Positions 61,749 through 64,000 of a stretch of DNA of 64,000 nt are shown here, piece by piece. The DNA is from Bog-752 sp963799395 (lineage in GTDB: Bacteria; Actinomycetota; Thermoleophilia; UBA2241), in assembly GCA_963799395.1 (NCBI GenBank), contig CAWCWZ010000071.1, positions 1-64,000 of the forward strand, written 5' to 3'. Position 1 is the stretch's first letter; each line of letters begins with the position of its first letter. A program made the position numbers and the translations under genes. The notes under the pieces were generated by a model that searched no databases, was not told the DNA's origin, and was given only the letters and a program-made list of their open reading frames with translations.

Positions 61749-63553
61749 TTACTTGACGGTCAACGCCGCGTGTCCGACCGACGTCTGCGGGTTGCCCCAC
61801 AGGTCGGTCGCGTAGACGTAGTAGTGGTAGACGCCGCGGGCCAGCAGGCAGCGGTACTTGACCGACAGCGAGACGTTGGGCGCGCGCCAGCCGAGCGCCA
61901 GGGTCTTGACGACGCGCCCGGCCCGGTTGCGCACCTTGAGCGTCACCTTCTCCTTGTCGTTGGCGCCGGTCGCGTCGTTCACCCGGTAGCGCAGGGTCGC
62001 GTAGCGGCCGCGCTTCACCTTGACGGCGGCGAGCGCCTTGGTGACCGGGGCGATGGTGTCGGGCGTCGGCTGGCCGGCGAAGACCTTGAGGCAGACGTTG
62101 GCGTCGTCCTGCGCGCCGATATCGCTCCAGTTCCCGGTGGAGCCGTCGGGGCTCATGAAGCTGTCGCCGGCCGCCGCGGTGGCCTTGCTCGAGTAGCCGG
62201 GCTGGGCGTCCTCGACCGCGATGGGGCTCGAGTCGCCCGGCGTCGTCAGGCGGACGATCACGTAGAAGCGCACGCCGGCCGCCGCCGTCTGCGGCGCCGT
62301 GAAGGGGATCGTGTGGTAGCCGGGGACCGCCGTGATACCCGTGCCGTCACCCGAGGCGACCAGCGACCACGTCGACTGGTCGTCGAGGTTCGATCCCACG
62401 TAGACGTCGTAGGTCGTGCCGGGGCCCTGCGTGTAGAACGACGCCGCTTCGAGCTGGCTGTCGCCCTTGGGCGTGAAACCGGCCGCCATCCAGGCCGTGT
62501 CGCTGCCGTAGCCGTACCTGTCGGTGAGCCCCAGGGTGTCGTAGCCGAAGTTCTGGGCGTAGTCGTCGATCGACTCGCTGGTGAACACGGCCATGCTCGT
62601 GCCGATGTGGACGTCGTCGTAGGAGACGTAGAAGTAGCCGTTGTCGCCCCAGCCCGCGCCCCAGCTGTTGCGCACGATGAAGGCGCCGTTGTCCGCCGGC
62701 TGATCGGCCGAGCTGAAGTTCGTTGCGGGGTAGTTGTCGTCCCAGCCGACGATGTCGACGGCGTGGTCGGCCGCGTCGGGGCCGTTGTAGTAGTAGGCGT
62801 TGGTCGTGGCGTTGAAGTAGTCGGAGTCGCTCGAGGTGCTCATGCCGTCGTCGGCGTACATCTGCGTGTAGACGGCGCCGTAGTTCATGATCGCCCACTT
62901 GATGTCGTCGTTGGCGGTGCCCGTGAACCCCGTGCGATCGGGCAGGAAGAGGACGTTCTGCACGTGCGTGATTGGCGCGACGCCTGAAACGAAGTGACCA
63001 TCGCCGGGGTAGGGGTCGGAGGCCTCGTCGATCGGACCGTTCCAGCGCGCGAGCTCGGCGGTGGTCATGTAGAAGTTGCCGGGGTTGTAGACGCCGGTGT
63101 CGAAATCGGTGCCGGCGGCGACCGCCAGGTTGTCCTCGCTGAAGTCCTCGGGGTCGGTGGGCAGGAGGTACGACTCGAGCGACGCCAGGCTGGCGAAGAC
63201 CCAGCAGGTGTTGTAGTCGAGCTGGTCGCGCACCGGCGGAAGCTTGCCGATGCCCGGGTCGCCGAGATCGTAGGACGGGTCGTAGGACGAGCCCAGAGCC
63301 AGCGGGCCCAGGGGCAGGACGGCCTTGGTCCAGGGCCGTGAATCGACGGGGGCGGGGACGAGCGGCTCGACGGCGGCGCGCGACCCCACGGTGGCGAGCC
63401 GCTGCTGGTAGGCGACGAACGCCGGGTTCGGAGGGGCGGCCCGGGGGGCGCGGACGGCGGCGTGGGCCGCCGGGCGGCCCACGCCGCCACCACCGCGACC
63501 GCGAGCGCGAGCAGCAGGTCGAAGATCGAATGCGAGCGTCGCGAGCGTGTCAT
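61749..63553 (-). CDS. secreted papain-like (C1) cysteine protease with C-terminal beta domain (one frameshift)
   Basis: ATG 63553 has GGAGG 5 bases upstream and starts MTRSRRSHSIFDLLLALAVA, a signal peptide. Near 63475 coding shifts by one base into the main frame. The C1 catalytic set is present: LPPVRDQLDYNTCWVFASLA (oxyanion Gln, catalytic Cys), DHAVDIVGWDDNY (His) and FIVRNSWGAGWGDNGYFYVS (Asn). Then come a lectin-like region of the kind seen in bacterial C1 proteases and a C-terminal beta domain (VTLKVRNRAGRVVKTLALGW) similar to cell-surface repeats. Acts outside the cell. Confidence 0.85.
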
Positions 63554-63798
63554 CGGTGCCTCCGACGGCGTCTTCTGGACGATAGGTGCCTTTTCTTCGT
63601 AGTCGGTCGTGGGCCGCCGGAACTTGAAATCCGGCCGGCGCCTGCGGCCGGCCGGCGTGACCGGCCGCGTGGACATGGACCGCGGGCGGCGGTCGCCGCT
63701 GGTTTTGGGGTCTCACCCACCAGGGACAATCTGACGGGGTCTGTGACTGTGGACCACTCGGTGCCGTCGTCTGTCGGCCGGCCGGAAGGAGGCTCGCC

Positions 63799-64000
63799 AT
63801 GCTGCCAACGCTGCGCCAGCGCAAGACCGCCCGCGTGCTGTTCGATGAGTCCCACGGCGAGGCCTGGAGCGTCCGGCCCGAGGTCGCCGCGGCCATCCAG
63901 CCCGAGCATCCCGCGGCGTCCTCGTACGCCGCCGCCGCGGCGGCGCTCGCCGACCGCGACTACGAGGTCGCGGCCCTCACCGCTGAGCCGCTCTCCGGGG
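63799..64000 (+). CDS. N-terminal part of an uncharacterised protein, runs off the window
   Basis: ATG 63799 has AAGGAGG 6 bases upstream. The first 67 residues include RVLFDESHGEAWSVRPEVAA and AAAALADRDYEVAALTAEPL, resembling the start of DUF4350/GATase-like domains (strand, D-E-x-H-G, helix, strand). The rest lies beyond the right edge, so no function is assigned. It is divergent from the protease gene. Confidence 0.6.
   Translation, partial: MLPTLRQRKTARVLFDESHGEAWSVRPEVAAAIQPEHPAASSYAAAAAALADRDYEVAALTAEPLSG

Overview
The window is very GC-rich, with GTG and TTG starts used freely, leaderless-looking promoters, a split cytochrome b, cytochrome bd with CydDC, a GAP/SfLAP-type protein and many DHA-type exporters. 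This suggests a high-GC actinobacterium, possibly of the Thermoleophilia type; that placement is inference, since there is no rRNA or tRNA to support it. Many long genes are broken by one-base shifts between otherwise intact family segments. This looks more like an indel-prone assembly than widespread gene decay, so frameshifted genes are listed as CDS where both sides of the break are recognisable.

Layout. 51-1855: cytochrome b operon on the minus strand, including an easily missed 54-aa membrane protein. 1915-5446: an SDR without its catalytic residues, a FrnE/DsbA-type oxidoreductase with an in-frame TGA at the first Cys of its CxxC motif (probable selenoprotein), OsmC, a GYD protein, a DUF1622 membrane protein and a hypothetical. 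5639-13906: a hairpin, a class III aminotransferase, an SDR, a DHA2 exporter, a LUD protein, a PHP phosphatase and an anchored peptide-binding lipoprotein-like receptor. 14027-21621: two more DHA2 exporters (one with a MarR regulator and operator), an EamA transporter and an ABC-2 exporter. 21934-27760: metallophosphoesterase, RsbW-like kinase, VOC protein, GAP protein, an MFS gene preceded by a leaderless 13-codon ORF, and remnants of a VOC gene.

27930-31308 holds three overlapping or closely spaced pilin-like genes (two prepilins and a PilX-like protein), full of frame shifts. 31697-37610 holds a secreted EEP-family nuclease/phosphatase, a truncated cation-efflux remnant, a membrane protein in which a glutamic-peptidase (eqolisin) domain is inserted into one copy of a duplicated membrane unit, a coupled methyltransferase, a TIM-barrel isomerase and a small membrane protein.

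37790-51480: DODA dioxygenase, MMPL transporter, ABC-2 exporter, nitroreductase, and the respiratory block NDH-2, cydA, cydB, cydD, cydC, all reading leftward. 51581-56873: SDR, then MarR plus a heterodimeric ABC exporter in one coupled operon behind a palindromic operator. 57106-59003: an AbiE-type toxin-antitoxin pair with a near-consensus promoter overlapping a perfect 21-bp operator. 59211-64000: BipA/TypA, a small secreted protein, a secreted papain-like protease and the start of one further gene.

The two strongest candidates for something new are the selenocysteine FrnE-type protein (2750-3385) and the membrane-inserted eqolisin with its internal duplication (33806-35446).
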